64,000 bases of DNA from NCBI GenBank assembly GCA_025363755.1, contig JANYLQ010000044.1:17406-81405 (forward strand). Direction: 5' to 3'. The translations under genes and the position numbers were made by a program. This DNA is from Hyphomicrobiales bacterium (GTDB lineage Bacteria > Pseudomonadota > Alphaproteobacteria > Rhizobiales > Aestuariivirgaceae). Shown here one piece after another: positions 53,241 through 64,000 of this stretch. Within the stretch, counting starts at the first letter, position 1. Each line of letters opens with the position of its first letter. A model generated the notes under the pieces. The model was not told where the DNA came from, did no database searches, and worked only from the letters and a program-made list of their open reading frames with translations.

Positions 53241-53981
53241 TCAATCCTTCAAATAATCATGAACAACTTCGCCTAACCCGAGGGTGATATCAGCGAGAAT
53301 GTGGGTAGCGGAGAGCACTTCGCGCACCGGAAGTTCGGCCACAGGTGCAAGTGCGTGATCGAATAATTCCAATCCAGCGGGGCCAGACCATGCGCCTTTT
53401 AGATTGATATCAGTCAAATAATATCGCACCAATTCACAGATGCGTGGTGTGCAATCGACATGTGGAATAATCTTTAACAGAAAGCTTGGCGTTTCCATGC
53501 TGGCTTTGACTTTGGCCAGATCGAGCGCTTGGTGTTTATAACCCATTGTGCCATTGGCCACGCGGATCGAGCCATAATCTAATGTGCCGACTAGCGTGTC
53601 TTTTTCCGCGCGTAACTTTGGTGCGCCGAGCTTTTTTGGAAAACCCCAAATCTCACGACCGCCCGCAATCGGCGCATCGTCATCGAGATACATCGAATGC
53701 ACAAAGCCACCAGAAACACCATTGTAAGTGACAGGGATCACTTGGCCACTTTCGGTATAATTCCCAAATCCAGTCGAGTCCGGCATGCGGATGAATTCAT
53801 ATTTTACGATAGGGTCGGCGATCTCTAATGGCTCTGGCACCACGGCGCGCAAAGCATCCATATCTGTACGATAGGAGATGATCAGATACTCACGGTTCAC
53901 AAACCGGTAAGGCCCACGCGGATAGCTGGGGCTCGTCAACGGCATGGCAAAAGCGTTTGTTCTAACGTCAGCGAGCTTCAT
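53241..53981 (-). CDS. adc: Acetoacetate decarboxylase
   Basis: [63 protein letters not shown]; start at MKLADVRTN. Confidence 0.93.
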   Translation of the reverse strand: MKLADVRTNAFAMPLTSPSYPRGPYRFVNREYLIISYRTDMDALRAVVPEPLEIADPIVKYEFIRMPDSTGFGNYTESGQVIPVTYNGVSGGFVHSMYLDDDAPIAGGREIWGFPKKLGAPKLRAEKDTLVGTLDYGSIRVANGTMGYKHQALDLAKVKASMETPSFLLKIIPHVDCTPRICELVRYYLTDINLKGAWSGPAGLELFDHALAPVAELPVREVLSATHILADITLGLGEVVHDYLKD

Positions 53982-55116
53982 CTTTGTGCACCACTCCAAA
54001 ATCGAATGTGATCATGCCATCGGCAGGAATTCTACGGGCTTTCCATGCTTTAGCTGCGTGTGACTTTACCACGTCACGATGACCTTCGGCCCAATGCTCA
54101 TCCATGGTGAGGCGCGAGAATTCATAATCTTTGGATTGCGAGTCAAGATCAGTTGAGCGCTTGATCAGATGCATGATGGTGACACCTGATTCCTTCGTTG
54201 CGTCACGTAATATTTTCGCATCAGGATCATTTTGCAAATTCTCAGGCAGTTTTTTTAAAAGATTCATTGCCGCTTTGTGAAGCTTATGTTCGGCCATAGC
54301 AGCTGTCGTGTTCATGCGTGTTCGACTGGAAAATCGGATTTCTTTTTCGCGCTCAACGGCTTCGATAATTGTGCGTGGCAATGCTCCTGTAGCTGGGAAT
54401 AGATCGATCTGGTAAATGCATAGAGCAAGCCCGCGATCATTTTGGTCTAGCACATGATGAAGTGGCGTGTTCGATACTAACCCGCCATCCCAATAATATT
54501 CGCCCTCAATCAGCACAGGCGGAAAGCCCGGGGGCAGGGCACCCGACGCCATAATATGATCAACGGTAATCTTATCTGTCGTTGTATCAAAATAGCGAAA
54601 ATTGCCAGAACGCACATTCACCGCGCCAATGCTCAACCGGGTTGGGCCTTCGTTGATCAGTTTGAAATCAACCAATTCAAGCAGCGTTTCGCGTAAAGGG
54701 GCTGTGTCATAAAAGCTTGTGGCTCCGGCGGTTCCCGGCCAAGAAAATAATGGTGAAACCATCCGTGGGCTGTAGAATCCGGGAATGCCAAACATGGTGG
54801 CCGTTAGGCTGCTTATTTCATTAAAGAAGCTGCGACCTTGATCACCGGGGATCATTGAGATGCCTTGTAACCCCGATGATAATTTATCCCAAAACGTCTT
54901 GAGCTTGGCCACCCGTTCTTCAGGCTTGTTGCCCGCTATAATAGCGGCATTAATTGCCCCAATCGAAATACCCGCAATCCAACTGGGTTCGTGTCCCGAC
55001 CCCATCAAGGCTTCATAGGCGCCTGCCTGATAAGAGCCCAAAGCGCCACCGCCTTGGAGGACAAGGATGTTCTTTTCGGTTGCTGATTTTTGTTGCATTG
55101 CAGCATTGTAGTGCAT
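53968..55116 (-). CDS. Patatin-like phospholipase family protein
   Basis: [45 protein letters not shown] (GxSxG) and [30 protein letters not shown]. Confidence 0.9.
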   Translation of the reverse strand: MHYNAAMQQKSATEKNILVLQGGGALGSYQAGAYEALMGSGHEPSWIAGISIGAINAAIIAGNKPEERVAKLKTFWDKLSSGLQGISMIPGDQGRSFFNEISSLTATMFGIPGFYSPRMVSPLFSWPGTAGATSFYDTAPLRETLLELVDFKLINEGPTRLSIGAVNVRSGNFRYFDTTTDKITVDHIMASGALPPGFPPVLIEGEYYWDGGLVSNTPLHHVLDQNDRGLALCIYQIDLFPATGALPRTIIEAVEREKEIRFSSRTRMNTTAAMAEHKLHKAAMNLLKKLPENLQNDPDAKILRDATKESGVTIMHLIKRSTDLDSQSKDYEFSRLTMDEHWAEGHRDVVKSHAAKAWKARRIPADGMITFDFGVVHKDEAR

Positions 55117-55200
55117 TGCGAAGGGAAGGGGAATTAAAAGATTTTAATGGCGAATTGTTGGCCCCATTATAAAAGGAGATGAATGTTGAATTGATTTGCC

Positions 55201-56283
55201 TTGGGGGCTCCATTGTTAAACTGGCTACTCATCTTCATTCCCATCACCTTGGGCCTCGAATTTTTTATTCATCCCAGTGATACCATTCTCTTTATTTCGG
55301 CAGCACTTGCCATCGTTCCGGTTGCTGCCAATATGGGGCAGGCGACGGAGAATTTGGCGACGAAAGTTGGCCCGACGATTGGCGGTTTATTAAACGCCAC
55401 ATTTGGAAACGCCACGGAGTTGATCATTGCGTTTTTCGCGTTGCAAGCCGGCAAGCCCGAAGTTGTGAAAGCCTCGATTACAGGCTCTATGATCGGAAAT
55501 ATGCTGCTGGTTTTGGGCTTGGCATTATTTCTCGGCGGTCTCAAATATCAAAAACAAACGTTCAATAAAGAAATAGCAGGCGCTTTGGCGAACTTATTGT
55601 TGATTGTCATGATTGCTTTTCTCATTCCTGCTTTGTTTGATGTCACGGAACATGTTTCTGGCATCACGTTGGCGCAAACAAAAACCAGCGATGGAAATTT
55701 TTCGCTGGCAGCAAGCGTGGTGTTGATAGGGCTGTACGTCTGCAACATGATTTTCGCGTTGGTCACGCATAAGGATATGCTTTCGCCAAGTGGTGAGGAA
55801 CATGAAGAGGAAGGCTGGCCGGTTCGCCGTTCGATGGCAACGCTTGTCGTTTGCACTTTGGTGGTGGCATGGCTTTCAGAAGTTTTAGTTGGTTCGCTTG
55901 AAGGCTTCAGCAAAGGGCTTGGCCTTTCCGAAGTGTTTGCCGGCCTTATTATCATTCCAATCATTGGCAACGCGGCAGAACATTCGGCGTCTGTGTTTGC
56001 GGTGAAAAATAAACTTGATCTAAGTATTCAAATTGCATTGGGAGCCACCATCCAGATTGCATTGTTGGTTGCGCCTTTGTTGGTTATTGTTTCATTTTTG
56101 ATTGGCAAACCTATGGATCTGGTTATCCACCGGCCGCTGGAAATGGCGGCACTGGTCGGTGCAACATTGATTACGGCGGGTGTATCGCGGGATGGCGAAA
56201 CTAATTGGTTGGAGGGTGCCATGTTGCTGGGCATATATTTGTTGTTGGCGCTCGCGTTCTATTATCTACCAGTGGTAGTTTGA
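55201..56283 (+). CDS. cax: Calcium/proton exchanger (Cax type)
   Basis: GPTIGGLLNATFGNATELIIAFFAL and IPIIGNAAEHSASVFAVKNKLDLSIQIALGATIQIALLVAP; TTG start, exact position uncertain. Confidence 0.92.
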   Translation: MGAPLLNWLLIFIPITLGLEFFIHPSDTILFISAALAIVPVAANMGQATENLATKVGPTIGGLLNATFGNATELIIAFFALQAGKPEVVKASITGSMIGNMLLVLGLALFLGGLKYQKQTFNKEIAGALANLLLIVMIAFLIPALFDVTEHVSGITLAQTKTSDGNFSLAASVVLIGLYVCNMIFALVTHKDMLSPSGEEHEEEGWPVRRSMATLVVCTLVVAWLSEVLVGSLEGFSKGLGLSEVFAGLIIIPIIGNAAEHSASVFAVKNKLDLSIQIALGATIQIALLVAPLLVIVSFLIGKPMDLVIHRPLEMAALVGATLITAGVSRDGETNWLEGAMLLGIYLLLALAFYYLPVVV

Positions 56284-56301
56284 GGTTCCGCTAAAAAGAA
56301 A

Positions 56302-56326
56302 AAACCCAGCTAATATTGCCGGGTTT
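56302..56326. terminator. Bidirectional terminator between convergent cax and rpmE
   Basis: AAACCC-AGC-TAATATT-GCC-GGGTTT stem with A-rich upstream and T-rich downstream flanks. Confidence 0.65.
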
Positions 56327-56348
56327 CTTAAATGGACGAAAGAAGCGT

Positions 56349-56570
56349 TTACTTCGTGAGAAAGCTGAACTTCTGCTTAAAGCGCGAAACACGGCCGCCG
56401 CGATCAACGATTGTGCCTTGGCCGCCGGTCCATGCTGGGTGCGACTTTGGATCAATATCGAGGTTCATGGTGTCGCCAGCTTTGCCATAGGTCGAGCGTG
56501 TCACGAATTTTGTACCGTCTGTCATCACAATGGTGATGGGGTGATAATCGGGGTGGATATCTGCTTTCAT
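56349..56570 (-). CDS. rpmE: 50S ribosomal protein L31
   Basis: [71 protein letters not shown]; the start is internal to the track ORF. Confidence 0.95.
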   Translation of the reverse strand: MKADIHPDYHPITIVMTDGTKFVTRSTYGKAGDTMNLDIDPKSHPAWTGGQGTIVDRGGRVSRFKQKFSFLTK

Positions 56571-56692
56571 AGCGGTTAACTCTTCAACTTGTGCTTCGGG
56601 TGCCTGCACCCAATCTGTAGGTTTCAGCCGTTTCAGCGGCGGTCTATAGGCGAATTCAATGGGGCGCACAAGAGCGGTATAATAAAGGCAAA

Positions 56693-58471
56693 ATGGCACG
56701 ATATTCTGATCCAGAACTCCGGTCGAAAGACCTCCGTCCCCTGTTGAAATTGCTTCCTTTTTTGGCGCAGTATCGCAAGCAAGCAGCTATTGCTTTGGTG
56801 GCGCTTATCGTTGCATCGACGGCAACTTTGGTTGTGCCCATTGCTGTGAGGCAGGTTCTTGATCAGGGTTTTAACGCCGCAAACATCGAACTTATCAACC
56901 GATATTTTTTGGTGATGTTTGGCGTTGTGTTGCTGCTGGCAACGGGTTCTGCCGTTAGGCTCTATTATGTGACTTGGATTGGCGAGCGTGTTGTGGCCGA
57001 TGTGCGTGACGCGTTGTTCAGTCATCTGATGACACTCACGCCGCATTTTTATGAAACCCAAAAAACCGGTGATGTCGTTTCACGACTTACTGCCGATACG
57101 ACACAAATCAAATCAGCATTTTCATCAACGGCTTCAATTGCCCTTCGTAATGCTGTCATGTTGATTGGCGCGGTGGCCATGATGATTTATACCAGTCCAC
57201 GCATGTCAGGGCTGGCTGCTTTGGCAATTCCGGCAATTGTGGTGCCGCTGGTTGTTTATGGCCGTAAGGTGCGGGCATTGTCGAGAAGAGCACAAGATGC
57301 ACTGGCTTCATCTGCGGCTTATGCGCAAGAGCGACTGCAAGGCATTGTGGCTATACAAGCTAATACTCAAGAGCCAGCTACCAACTTGGCTTTTGGAAAA
57401 GCGACAATTGTGGCCTTTGAGGCGGCGCAAGCACGAACGTGGGCGCGGTCTATTTTGACATTTGCCATTATTGGTGTGGGGACAGGTGCTATTGTTGGGT
57501 TGTTGTGGTTTGGCTCCCATGAAGTTCTTGGTGGAAATATTACTGGGGGCACGCTTGGTCAATTTGTTTTGTATGCATTATTTGCTTCAAGCTCGCTCGG
57601 TCAGCTTTCTGAGGTCTGGGGCGATTTGCAATCTGCTGCGGGTGCCGCTGAGCGAATTTCTGAATTGCTCAATGAAACGCCCGCAATAACCTCTCCTCTT
57701 CAACCCGCATATTTGCCTTTGCCTGTGCGTGGAGAAGTTCAGTTTGAGCATGTGGATTTTGCTTACCCTTCACGCCCTAAAACCAAAGTGCTCAGTGATA
57801 TTTCATTCACAGCCAAACCGGGCGAAGTTATTGCCATTGTCGGCCCATCTGGCGCTGGTAAAACCACGCTCTATGCATTGATCCAGCGTTTCCAAGAAGC
57901 CAATTCTGGTTCTGTAAAACTCGATGGCCTGAACATTGATACACTTGATCTTGAAGTATTGCGGAACAACATCGCGACAGTGCCCCAAGACCCGACAATA
58001 TTCTCTGGCACAATTGCCGATAACATTCGTTTAGGTCGCCCCGATGCCTCAATGGATGAAGTGATTGCCGCTGCAAAGGCAGCCCGCGTTTCCGAATTTG
58101 CCGAAAAGCTGCCTGAACAATATAACTCAATGCTGGGCGAGCGTGGCATAACGCTTTCGGGTGGCCAACGCCAACGCTTGGCCATCGCCCGTGCTATTTT
58201 GCGCAACGCGCCCGTATTGTTGCTTGATGAAGCTACCAGTGCGTTGGATGCAGAAAGTGAAGCGCTTATTCAGGAAGCATTAGAAGGGCTCACCAAGGGC
58301 CGCACGACATTGGTTATTGCGCACCGCCTAGCAACGGTGCGTAATGCTGATCGCATTATTGTTTTGGAAAATGGCAAGATCGTGGGGCAAGGCACTCACG
58401 CTCAGTTAATGAAGAAAAGCCCGCTCTATTCCAAGCTGGCAAAACTGCAGTTCAGCGTTCCGTTAATTTAA
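56693..58471 (+). CDS. ABC exporter (fused TMD-NBD, MsbA-like)
   Basis: Six-TM N-terminal region; [50 protein letters not shown]. Confidence 0.9.
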   Translation: MARYSDPELRSKDLRPLLKLLPFLAQYRKQAAIALVALIVASTATLVVPIAVRQVLDQGFNAANIELINRYFLVMFGVVLLLATGSAVRLYYVTWIGERVVADVRDALFSHLMTLTPHFYETQKTGDVVSRLTADTTQIKSAFSSTASIALRNAVMLIGAVAMMIYTSPRMSGLAALAIPAIVVPLVVYGRKVRALSRRAQDALASSAAYAQERLQGIVAIQANTQEPATNLAFGKATIVAFEAAQARTWARSILTFAIIGVGTGAIVGLLWFGSHEVLGGNITGGTLGQFVLYALFASSSLGQLSEVWGDLQSAAGAAERISELLNETPAITSPLQPAYLPLPVRGEVQFEHVDFAYPSRPKTKVLSDISFTAKPGEVIAIVGPSGAGKTTLYALIQRFQEANSGSVKLDGLNIDTLDLEVLRNNIATVPQDPTIFSGTIADNIRLGRPDASMDEVIAAAKAARVSEFAEKLPEQYNSMLGERGITLSGGQRQRLAIARAILRNAPVLLLDEATSALDAESEALIQEALEGLTKGRTTLVIAHRLATVRNADRIIVLENGKIVGQGTHAQLMKKSPLYSKLAKLQFSVPLI

Positions 58472-59480
58472 GTTCAATGCGCCGGTTTTCAGATTTCGCT
58501 TCTTCGGTGCTGCCGGGGGCCAAGGGTTGAAACTCGCCAAAGCCAGCCGCGACCAAATGGTTTGGAGTTACACCTTGAGCCGCTAAATACTTAACAACTG
58601 CAATCGCGCGCGCTGATGAAAGCTCCCAGTTCGAAGCAAATTTAGCGCCCACCAAAATGGGATCATTATCGGTATGGCCATCAACACGCAGAACCCAAGG
58701 CAGATCAGCAGGGATTTCCTTTTCGAGTTGCTTTAATGCATCGGCCAATTTTGTCATCTCAGCTTGGCCAATATCACTTAAATCCGCACCACCTTTAGGG
58801 AATAAAACTTCAGATTGGAAAACGAAGCGATCGCCCACAACTAAAATATCTGAACGCTGCGAAAGGATTTGGCGCAAGCGACCAAAAAATTCAGAACGAT
58901 ATTTTGAAAGCTCTTGAACCTTTTGTGCCAATGCTGTGTTCAGACGGCGCCCCAAATCCGCAACTTGTGTTTCAGACGTGCGATTGCGCGCCTCTGAGTC
59001 ATCCAACAATGCAGAAATTTGAGATAGTTGACGTCGCATCGCGGCGATTTGTTGATTGAGGAGTTCTACTTTTGCAAGGGCATCTGAAGAGATTTTCTTT
59101 TCGGAATCGAGCGATGTTTGAAGTCCGCTGATTGTTGTTCCCGCATTGGCCCCTTTGTTACTTTCGGCTGCAAGGCCGGCCAATAAATCCGCGGTTTTAG
59201 CTTTTTGTGCATTCAAATCATCGGTCAGCGCCATGAGCTGCGCGTCTGAATCTGCTTTGCCTGCTTTCTCAAGAGCGAGCAGTTGAGTGAGCTCTGATAT
59301 CTGCGAACGCAGCTGGCCCAGTGCTGAATCTTGCCCCGATATTTGCCTCGCCAACAGAAACTGGGCGATCATGAAAACTGAAAGTAAAAAGGTTATGACC
59401 AGCAACAGTTGCGCCATCGCATCGACAAAGCCCGGCCAATAGGGGGCTTCCTCGGTGCGGCGACGGCGAGAGAGCGCCAT
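58452..59480 (-). CDS. OmpA/MotB-like peptidoglycan-binding protein with N-terminal TM and coiled coil
   Basis: N-terminal TM (LLLVITFLLSVFMIAQFLLARQ), long coiled-coil-like region, C-terminal OmpA-like domain (LRVDGHTDNDPI...WELSSARAIAVVKYLAAQGV). Confidence 0.85.
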   Translation of the reverse strand: MALSRRRRTEEAPYWPGFVDAMAQLLLVITFLLSVFMIAQFLLARQISGQDSALGQLRSQISELTQLLALEKAGKADSDAQLMALTDDLNAQKAKTADLLAGLAAESNKGANAGTTISGLQTSLDSEKKISSDALAKVELLNQQIAAMRRQLSQISALLDDSEARNRTSETQVADLGRRLNTALAQKVQELSKYRSEFFGRLRQILSQRSDILVVGDRFVFQSEVLFPKGGADLSDIGQAEMTKLADALKQLEKEIPADLPWVLRVDGHTDNDPILVGAKFASNWELSSARAIAVVKYLAAQGVTPNHLVAAGFGEFQPLAPGSTEEAKSENRRIELKLTER

Positions 59481-59483
59481 TGC

Positions 59484-60485
59484 TTATGAACCTTTTCCAC
59501 TGCTGCGAATGAGCAAGCGTTGAATTTCACTTTGTTGCACTTGCTGGCTTTGAATCCATTGGCGCACCATTTTCTGTTCTTCGCGCATCTGCTGCACAAG
59601 GTTTGCGACGGCATCTGCCAATTGTTCGGTTGCGTTATCATCGCTGCCTGCGGGCGGTGAAGCTACTCCGCCGCGCAGTTCGACGCTTGTGCCGAGCCGC
59701 TCAATTGATTTTTGTAAATTCTGCATATCGATGCGGAGATAAGCTGGGTTCATGCCACCGCTGTTGTCTCCGGCTTGGACATCCGTGATGGTTGAAAGCC
59801 AGTCTTCGAGATTGTGATAGAAACGGTTTTGGGCTTGGCCTGCTTTCAAATCGAGAAAGCCCAGCACCAATGATCCTGCCAGACCAAACAGCGAAGATGA
59901 AAATGAAAGGCCCATGCCGGCCAGTGGTTTTTGCAGGCCAGATTTCAGCTCTTCGAAAACGGCAGATGATTGGGTTGAACCCACATCAAGATTGCGGATG
60001 GCATCGCCGACTGATGTTACCGTTGCAAGGAGGCCCCAGAATGTTCCGAGCAGGCCTAAGAAAATCAGGAGGCCGATTAAATATTTCAAGAGATCGCGCG
60101 ATTCATCGAGGCGTGATGCAAGCGAGTCGAGCAATGAACGCATTGTTTGCGGCGATAAAACGGTGCGGCCTGAGGCATCGCCCAGAAGTGTGGACATTGG
60201 TGCGAGCAAAATCGGTGGCGATTGTTCAGCACCTTGGCCAACTTTGAAATCGTTTAACCAGCTGACTTCGGGAAACAAACGCCATACCATGCGGAAGGCA
60301 TAAAGAGCGCCGACAACAAGTGTGGCCACGATCAAACCATTCAGGCCTGGATTAGCCATGAATGCATTTTTGATGTTGGGAAATAAAACTGCTGCGATAA
60401 TCGCCACCAGCAATGAAAAAACCAACATATGCACCAGATGCACTGTGGGTCTATCTACAACAATTGCCTCTTGCGCCATGCCCAT
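59484..60485 (-). CDS. MotA/TolQ/ExbB-like proton-channel family protein
   Basis: LLIFLGLLGTFWGLLATVTSVGDAI, GMGLSFSSSLFGLAGSLVLGFLDLKAGQAQNRFYHNLE; adjacent to the OmpA/MotB-like partner. Confidence 0.85.
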   Translation of the reverse strand: MGMAQEAIVVDRPTVHLVHMLVFSLLVAIIAAVLFPNIKNAFMANPGLNGLIVATLVVGALYAFRMVWRLFPEVSWLNDFKVGQGAEQSPPILLAPMSTLLGDASGRTVLSPQTMRSLLDSLASRLDESRDLLKYLIGLLIFLGLLGTFWGLLATVTSVGDAIRNLDVGSTQSSAVFEELKSGLQKPLAGMGLSFSSSLFGLAGSLVLGFLDLKAGQAQNRFYHNLEDWLSTITDVQAGDNSGGMNPAYLRIDMQNLQKSIERLGTSVELRGGVASPPAGSDDNATEQLADAVANLVQQMREEQKMVRQWIQSQQVQQSEIQRLLIRSSGKGS

Positions 60486-60553
60486 TCCCGCTCATGTAAA
60501 AGAATCTTGAAGGACAATCTAGACGATTAGAAGGCAAAGGGGGAGAGGGATGA

Positions 60554-61951
60554 TCAACCCATCGCCTTATTGATTTCTTCCGTCATCTTCTTCGCATCAC
60601 CAAATAGCATCAGCGTGTTGTCGCGCCAGAAGAGGGGGTTGTCGACGCCGGCGTAGCCTGAGGCCATGCCGCGTTTTATGAACATTACGGTTTTGGCTTT
60701 CCATACTTCCAGCACTGGCATGCCGTAAATTGGAGAAGTTTTATCGTCTTTGGCGGACGGGTTGGTGACGTCGTTGGCGCCGATGACGAAGGCGATGTCG
60801 GCTTGGGCAAATTCGCTGTTGATGTCTTCAAGTTCGAAGACTTCATCATAGGGAACATTGGCTTCGGCCAGCAGCACGTTCATGTGGCCGGGCATGCGAC
60901 CCGCAACGGGGTGGATAGCGTATTTTACGGAAACGCCTGAGGCTTTCAAATGATCTGCCATTTCGCGCAATGCATGTTGAGCTTGGGCAACAGCCATGCC
61001 GTAACCGGGCACGATGATCACTGAAGCAGCGTTCTTCATCATGAAGGCTGCATCTTCTGCGGAGCCTTGTTTGACAGGCTTGGTTTCGCCTTTAGCAGCA
61101 GGGCCAGCGCTTTCGCCGCCAAAGCCGCCGAGGATGACTGAGATGAAAGAACGGTTCATGCCTTTGCACATGATGTAAGACAGGATGGCGCCCGATGAGC
61201 CGACGAGTGCACCGGTGATGATCAAGGCTGTGTTGGCTAATGTGAAGCCAATGCCTGCTGCCGCCCAGCCTGAATAGGAATTGAGCATTGAAACAACGAC
61301 TGGCATATCAGCGCCGCCGATGGGGATGATCAAAAGCAGGCCAAGTGCGAATGCAATGAGGATGATGAGCCAGAACCAGATTGCGGCTGGCGACATATAG
61401 AACAGCACGACGGAGGCCAGCATTGCTAAGCCCAAAGCGATGTTGATCAGATGTCTTGCGGGTAACATGATGGGAGCGCCAGACATGCGGCCATCGAGTT
61501 TTAGAAATGCGATGATCGAACCTGTGAAAGTGAGTGCGCCGATTGCGGCACCCAATGACATTTCAATACGGCTCTGGGCATGGATCAATCCATCGGTCGC
61601 GATGCCGAATGCATCAGGCGCGTAGAACGCTGCGGCAGCAACACAGACTGCGGCGAGACCGACAAGAGAGTGAAATGCAGCAACCAATTGTGGCATTGCT
61701 GTCATCGCAATCGTACGGGCGAGATATGCGCCGATGCCGCCGCCGATGGCTATGCCGCCGACAATGAGTGCCCAAGCGAGTGGACTGTTTGGCATTGCCA
61801 CAGCGAGTGTGGTGAGGATGGCGAGGCCCATGCCGACCATGCCGTAAAGATTGCCTTTGCGTGAAGATGCGGGAGACGACAGGCCACGCAGGGCCATGAT
61901 GAATAACGAACCGGAGACCAAATAAAGGATGGCTGCGAGATTAGCGCTCAT
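60554..61951 (-). CDS. pntB: NAD(P) transhydrogenase subunit beta
   Basis: MSANLAAILYLVSGSLFIMALRGLSSPASSRKGN; VIIVPGYGMAVAQAQHALREMAD; FVIGANDVTNPSAKDDKTSPIYGMPVL. Confidence 0.96.
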   Translation of the reverse strand: MSANLAAILYLVSGSLFIMALRGLSSPASSRKGNLYGMVGMGLAILTTLAVAMPNSPLAWALIVGGIAIGGGIGAYLARTIAMTAMPQLVAAFHSLVGLAAVCVAAAAFYAPDAFGIATDGLIHAQSRIEMSLGAAIGALTFTGSIIAFLKLDGRMSGAPIMLPARHLINIALGLAMLASVVLFYMSPAAIWFWLIILIAFALGLLLIIPIGGADMPVVVSMLNSYSGWAAAGIGFTLANTALIITGALVGSSGAILSYIMCKGMNRSFISVILGGFGGESAGPAAKGETKPVKQGSAEDAAFMMKNAASVIIVPGYGMAVAQAQHALREMADHLKASGVSVKYAIHPVAGRMPGHMNVLLAEANVPYDEVFELEDINSEFAQADIAFVIGANDVTNPSAKDDKTSPIYGMPVLEVWKAKTVMFIKRGMASGYAGVDNPLFWRDNTLMLFGDAKKMTEEINKAMG

Positions 61952-61952
61952 C

Positions 61953-62270
61953 TCACTTTTCCTTTTTCTTATACATGGCAAGCATGCGGCTGGTGACCAT
62001 GAAGCCACCGAAGATGTTTACGGATGCAAAGATCAAGGCAAAGAAACCAAAGATCATTGCGAGGACTGAACCCGATGCGATGGCACCTGCACCGACGGCG
62101 AGCAATGCGCCGACGACGATCACCGATGAGATGGCATTGGTGACGGACATCAGCGGCGTATGCAGGGCTGGCGTTACGCTCCACACCACAAAATAGCCGA
62201 CGAATACGGCGAGTACAAAAATCGCAAAGAGCGAGACGAAGGGATCAACACTATGGGCCAGTTGTTCCAT
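61953..62270 (-). CDS. pntAB: NAD(P) transhydrogenase subunit alpha part 2
   Basis: Small membrane protein [34 protein letters not shown] between pntAA and pntB. Confidence 0.94.
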   Translation of the reverse strand: MEQLAHSVDPFVSLFAIFVLAVFVGYFVVWSVTPALHTPLMSVTNAISSVIVVGALLAVGAGAIASGSVLAMIFGFFALIFASVNIFGGFMVTSRMLAMYKKKEK

Positions 62271-63388
62271 TATTTCGCTCCATACATTGTGTGAACCAGT
62301 GCGCCATCTTTGGCGATGAGTGTGCCTTTTATACATTCATCTTCGAAATCGATGGCCAGATTGCCCTCTTTGCTGATCATCAGATCAATAAAGTTTTGTA
62401 AGTTCTTGGCAAAGAGGGGCGTGGCATTGCCAGCAAGTTTGCCTGCTAGGTTTACCGTGCCAATAATTGAAACGCCTTTGTGGACGACGATTTCATCTGG
62501 TTTTGAAAGTGGGCAATTGCCACCACGTTCGACGGCGAGATCAACGATCACGGAACCGGGCTTCATGGATTCAACCATTTCTTTGGTGATCAAAACGGGG
62601 GCTGGTCTACCGGGGATCAATGCTGTGGTGATAACGATGTCTTGTTTTTTGACATGATCAGCCACTAGCTTTGCTTGCTTGGCTTTGTCTTCGGCGGAAA
62701 GTTCTTTGGCATAGCCGCCTGATGTTGCAGCATCAGCCACATCTGCGAATACAAATTTTGCCCCTAAGGATTTGACTTGCTCTTCGGTGGCCTTGCGCAC
62801 GTCAGTGGCGGAAACGATGCCGCCCAAACGGCGCGCTGTGGCGATGGCTTGGAGGCCTGCAACGCCCACTCCCATGATAAATATTTTTGCAGGCGGAACT
62901 GTGCCAGCTGCCGTCATCATCATTGGAATGGCGCGGCCATAACAGGCGGCTGCATCGATCACTGATTTATAGCCAGCGAGGTTGGCTTGGGATGATAAAA
63001 TATCCATGGCTTGAGCGCGAGAAATGCGCGGCATCAATTCCATGGCAAATGCTGTGACACCCGATTTGGCGAAGGCTTCAAGGGCTTTGCGGTCGCCGTG
63101 CGGTTCAAGGCCCCCTGCAAGCACAGCACCTTTTTTCATGGCTTTCAAAATAGCATCGGCCGGGCGGCGGATGCTGAGAACGATATCTGCATCTTTGACG
63201 ACGCTGGTGCCCTTAATAATTTCAGCACCCGCTGCTGCATAATCAGCATCTGAAATATTTGCGCCCAATCCAGCCCCGGATTGAACTGCGACTTTCAAAC
63301 CTTTTTTAACGAAGGCTTTCACGCTTTCGGTAGAAGCTGCACAGCGGTTTTCACCCGCTGTTGTTTCGGAGGGAACCGCGATTTTCAT
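62270..63388 (-). CDS. pntAA: NAD(P) transhydrogenase subunit alpha part 1
   Basis: [83 protein letters not shown]. Confidence 0.95.
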   Translation of the reverse strand: MKIAVPSETTAGENRCAASTESVKAFVKKGLKVAVQSGAGLGANISDADYAAAGAEIIKGTSVVKDADIVLSIRRPADAILKAMKKGAVLAGGLEPHGDRKALEAFAKSGVTAFAMELMPRISRAQAMDILSSQANLAGYKSVIDAAACYGRAIPMMMTAAGTVPPAKIFIMGVGVAGLQAIATARRLGGIVSATDVRKATEEQVKSLGAKFVFADVADAATSGGYAKELSAEDKAKQAKLVADHVKKQDIVITTALIPGRPAPVLITKEMVESMKPGSVIVDLAVERGGNCPLSKPDEIVVHKGVSIIGTVNLAGKLAGNATPLFAKNLQNFIDLMISKEGNLAIDFEDECIKGTLIAKDGALVHTMYGAK

Positions 63389-63404
63389 GAGGCGTTTTTA
63401 CCGA

Positions 63405-63722
63405 TCAAGACATATGCACATTCATGGCCGTGAACAGCCCATACAATACTAAAATCGCTATTGGCAGCATCCACTTGCCACCCATGCGCAAGGCAATAAT
63501 GCTCGTCAGAATACCGACAATCATGCCACCGAAACCGAGGAGCAAGTTAAAGGGGCTATCAACAAAGCGAAACACGACGAGTGCGACGACGATGAAGAGG
63601 CATATGAGGGAGCCTGCCGTTGAGAATGCTAAAAACCCATCATAAGTCGCCTTGTGAGCTGCTAAATCTTCGGCTGAGCCTGGTTTGGCTGGAGCAGGCG
63701 AAGGTGAGGAATGTGAAGCCAT
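63405..63722 (-). CDS. Small membrane protein resembling aa3-type cytochrome c oxidase subunit IV family
   Basis: AEDLAAHKATYDGFLAFSTAGSLICLFIVVALVVF, with further TM segments; upstream of pntAA; start at MASHSSPSP. Confidence 0.7.
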   Translation of the reverse strand: MASHSSPSPAPAKPGSAEDLAAHKATYDGFLAFSTAGSLICLFIVVALVVFRFVDSPFNLLLGFGGMIVGILTSIIALRMGGKWMLPIAILVLYGLFTAMNVHMS

Positions 63723-64000
63723 TGGAGAATCCCTGAATTTAAATATTGCAATCTCATATCTAATCGGCCCGAGGGCTGCAATGGCCTTGTTTTGTCGCGG
63801 GGGATTATGGGCGCGAGTCCGCATTTGATGAAAACGGTTATTCCGTTTCGGGGGCAGAAAGAAGTGAAGGGTTGCGCGGGCGCAAACAAACACGAATATG
63901 CCGGTAGGGTGTTCCGGCTATGGTGGTGCCTATAAGCACCCACGCTTTTGCGGCGATTTTTGCTGTTGGTGAACGAGAGTCTCTGGAACTGGGCGGCTGT

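Noticed and set aside
58452-60485. Zorya-type anti-phage system (ZorA/ZorB-like pair)
   Set aside because: No ZorC/D/E or helicase/nuclease genes adjacent; neighbours are housekeeping genes, so a defence role is unsupported.
63920-64000. Possible plus-strand ORF running off the window end (MVVPISTHAFAAIFAVGERESLELGGC)
   Set aside because: Only 27 codons visible, no recognisable motif and no clear ribosome-binding site.

Overview
The window looks like an ordinary chromosomal segment from an alphaproteobacterium (Rhizobiales/Hyphomicrobiales-like by gene content). It is densely coding, and most gene products are recognisable from the translated ORFs. Left to right it contains: a nitrate/nitrite assimilation locus (nasT, nasS, nrtABC, nirBD, nasA); a FAD-oxidoreductase/GMC/SDR cluster; two nucleoside-deaminase-like genes next to a BMP-type (nucleoside) ABC importer; a short decayed accessory patch with an IS3-like remnant, a Sel1-repeat gene broken by one in-frame TGA, and one of two copies of a palindromic repeat; a urease operon (ureDABCEFG, minus strand); a tightly coupled glycogen operon (glgP-B-C-A-pgm-glgX) ending in a malonyl-CoA-synthetase-like gene; rpmJ (absent from the ORF track); pyk; DUF1036, DUF1244 and GapR-like genes; a DUF882 protein and an L,D-transpeptidase; an NtrC-like regulator; pepF; an acetoacetate decarboxylase / 3-hydroxybutyrate dehydrogenase / patatin cluster; cax; rpmE; an ABC exporter; an ExbB/MotA-like plus OmpA/MotB-like pair; and pntAA-AB-B. 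The strongest non-coding signal is the nasS-nrtA intergenic region. There a near-consensus sigma-54 (-24/-12) motif is followed by a hexaloop hairpin (loop AACGCC, with A1 and G4) whose 3' part overlaps the 5' arm of a perfect 12-bp intrinsic terminator just before the nrtA ribosome-binding site. This is the architecture expected for NasT (ANTAR) antitermination. I found no CRISPR array, prophage, rRNA or convincing tRNA, and no clearly undescribed multigene system. All product calls come from reading protein motifs by eye, without database searches.
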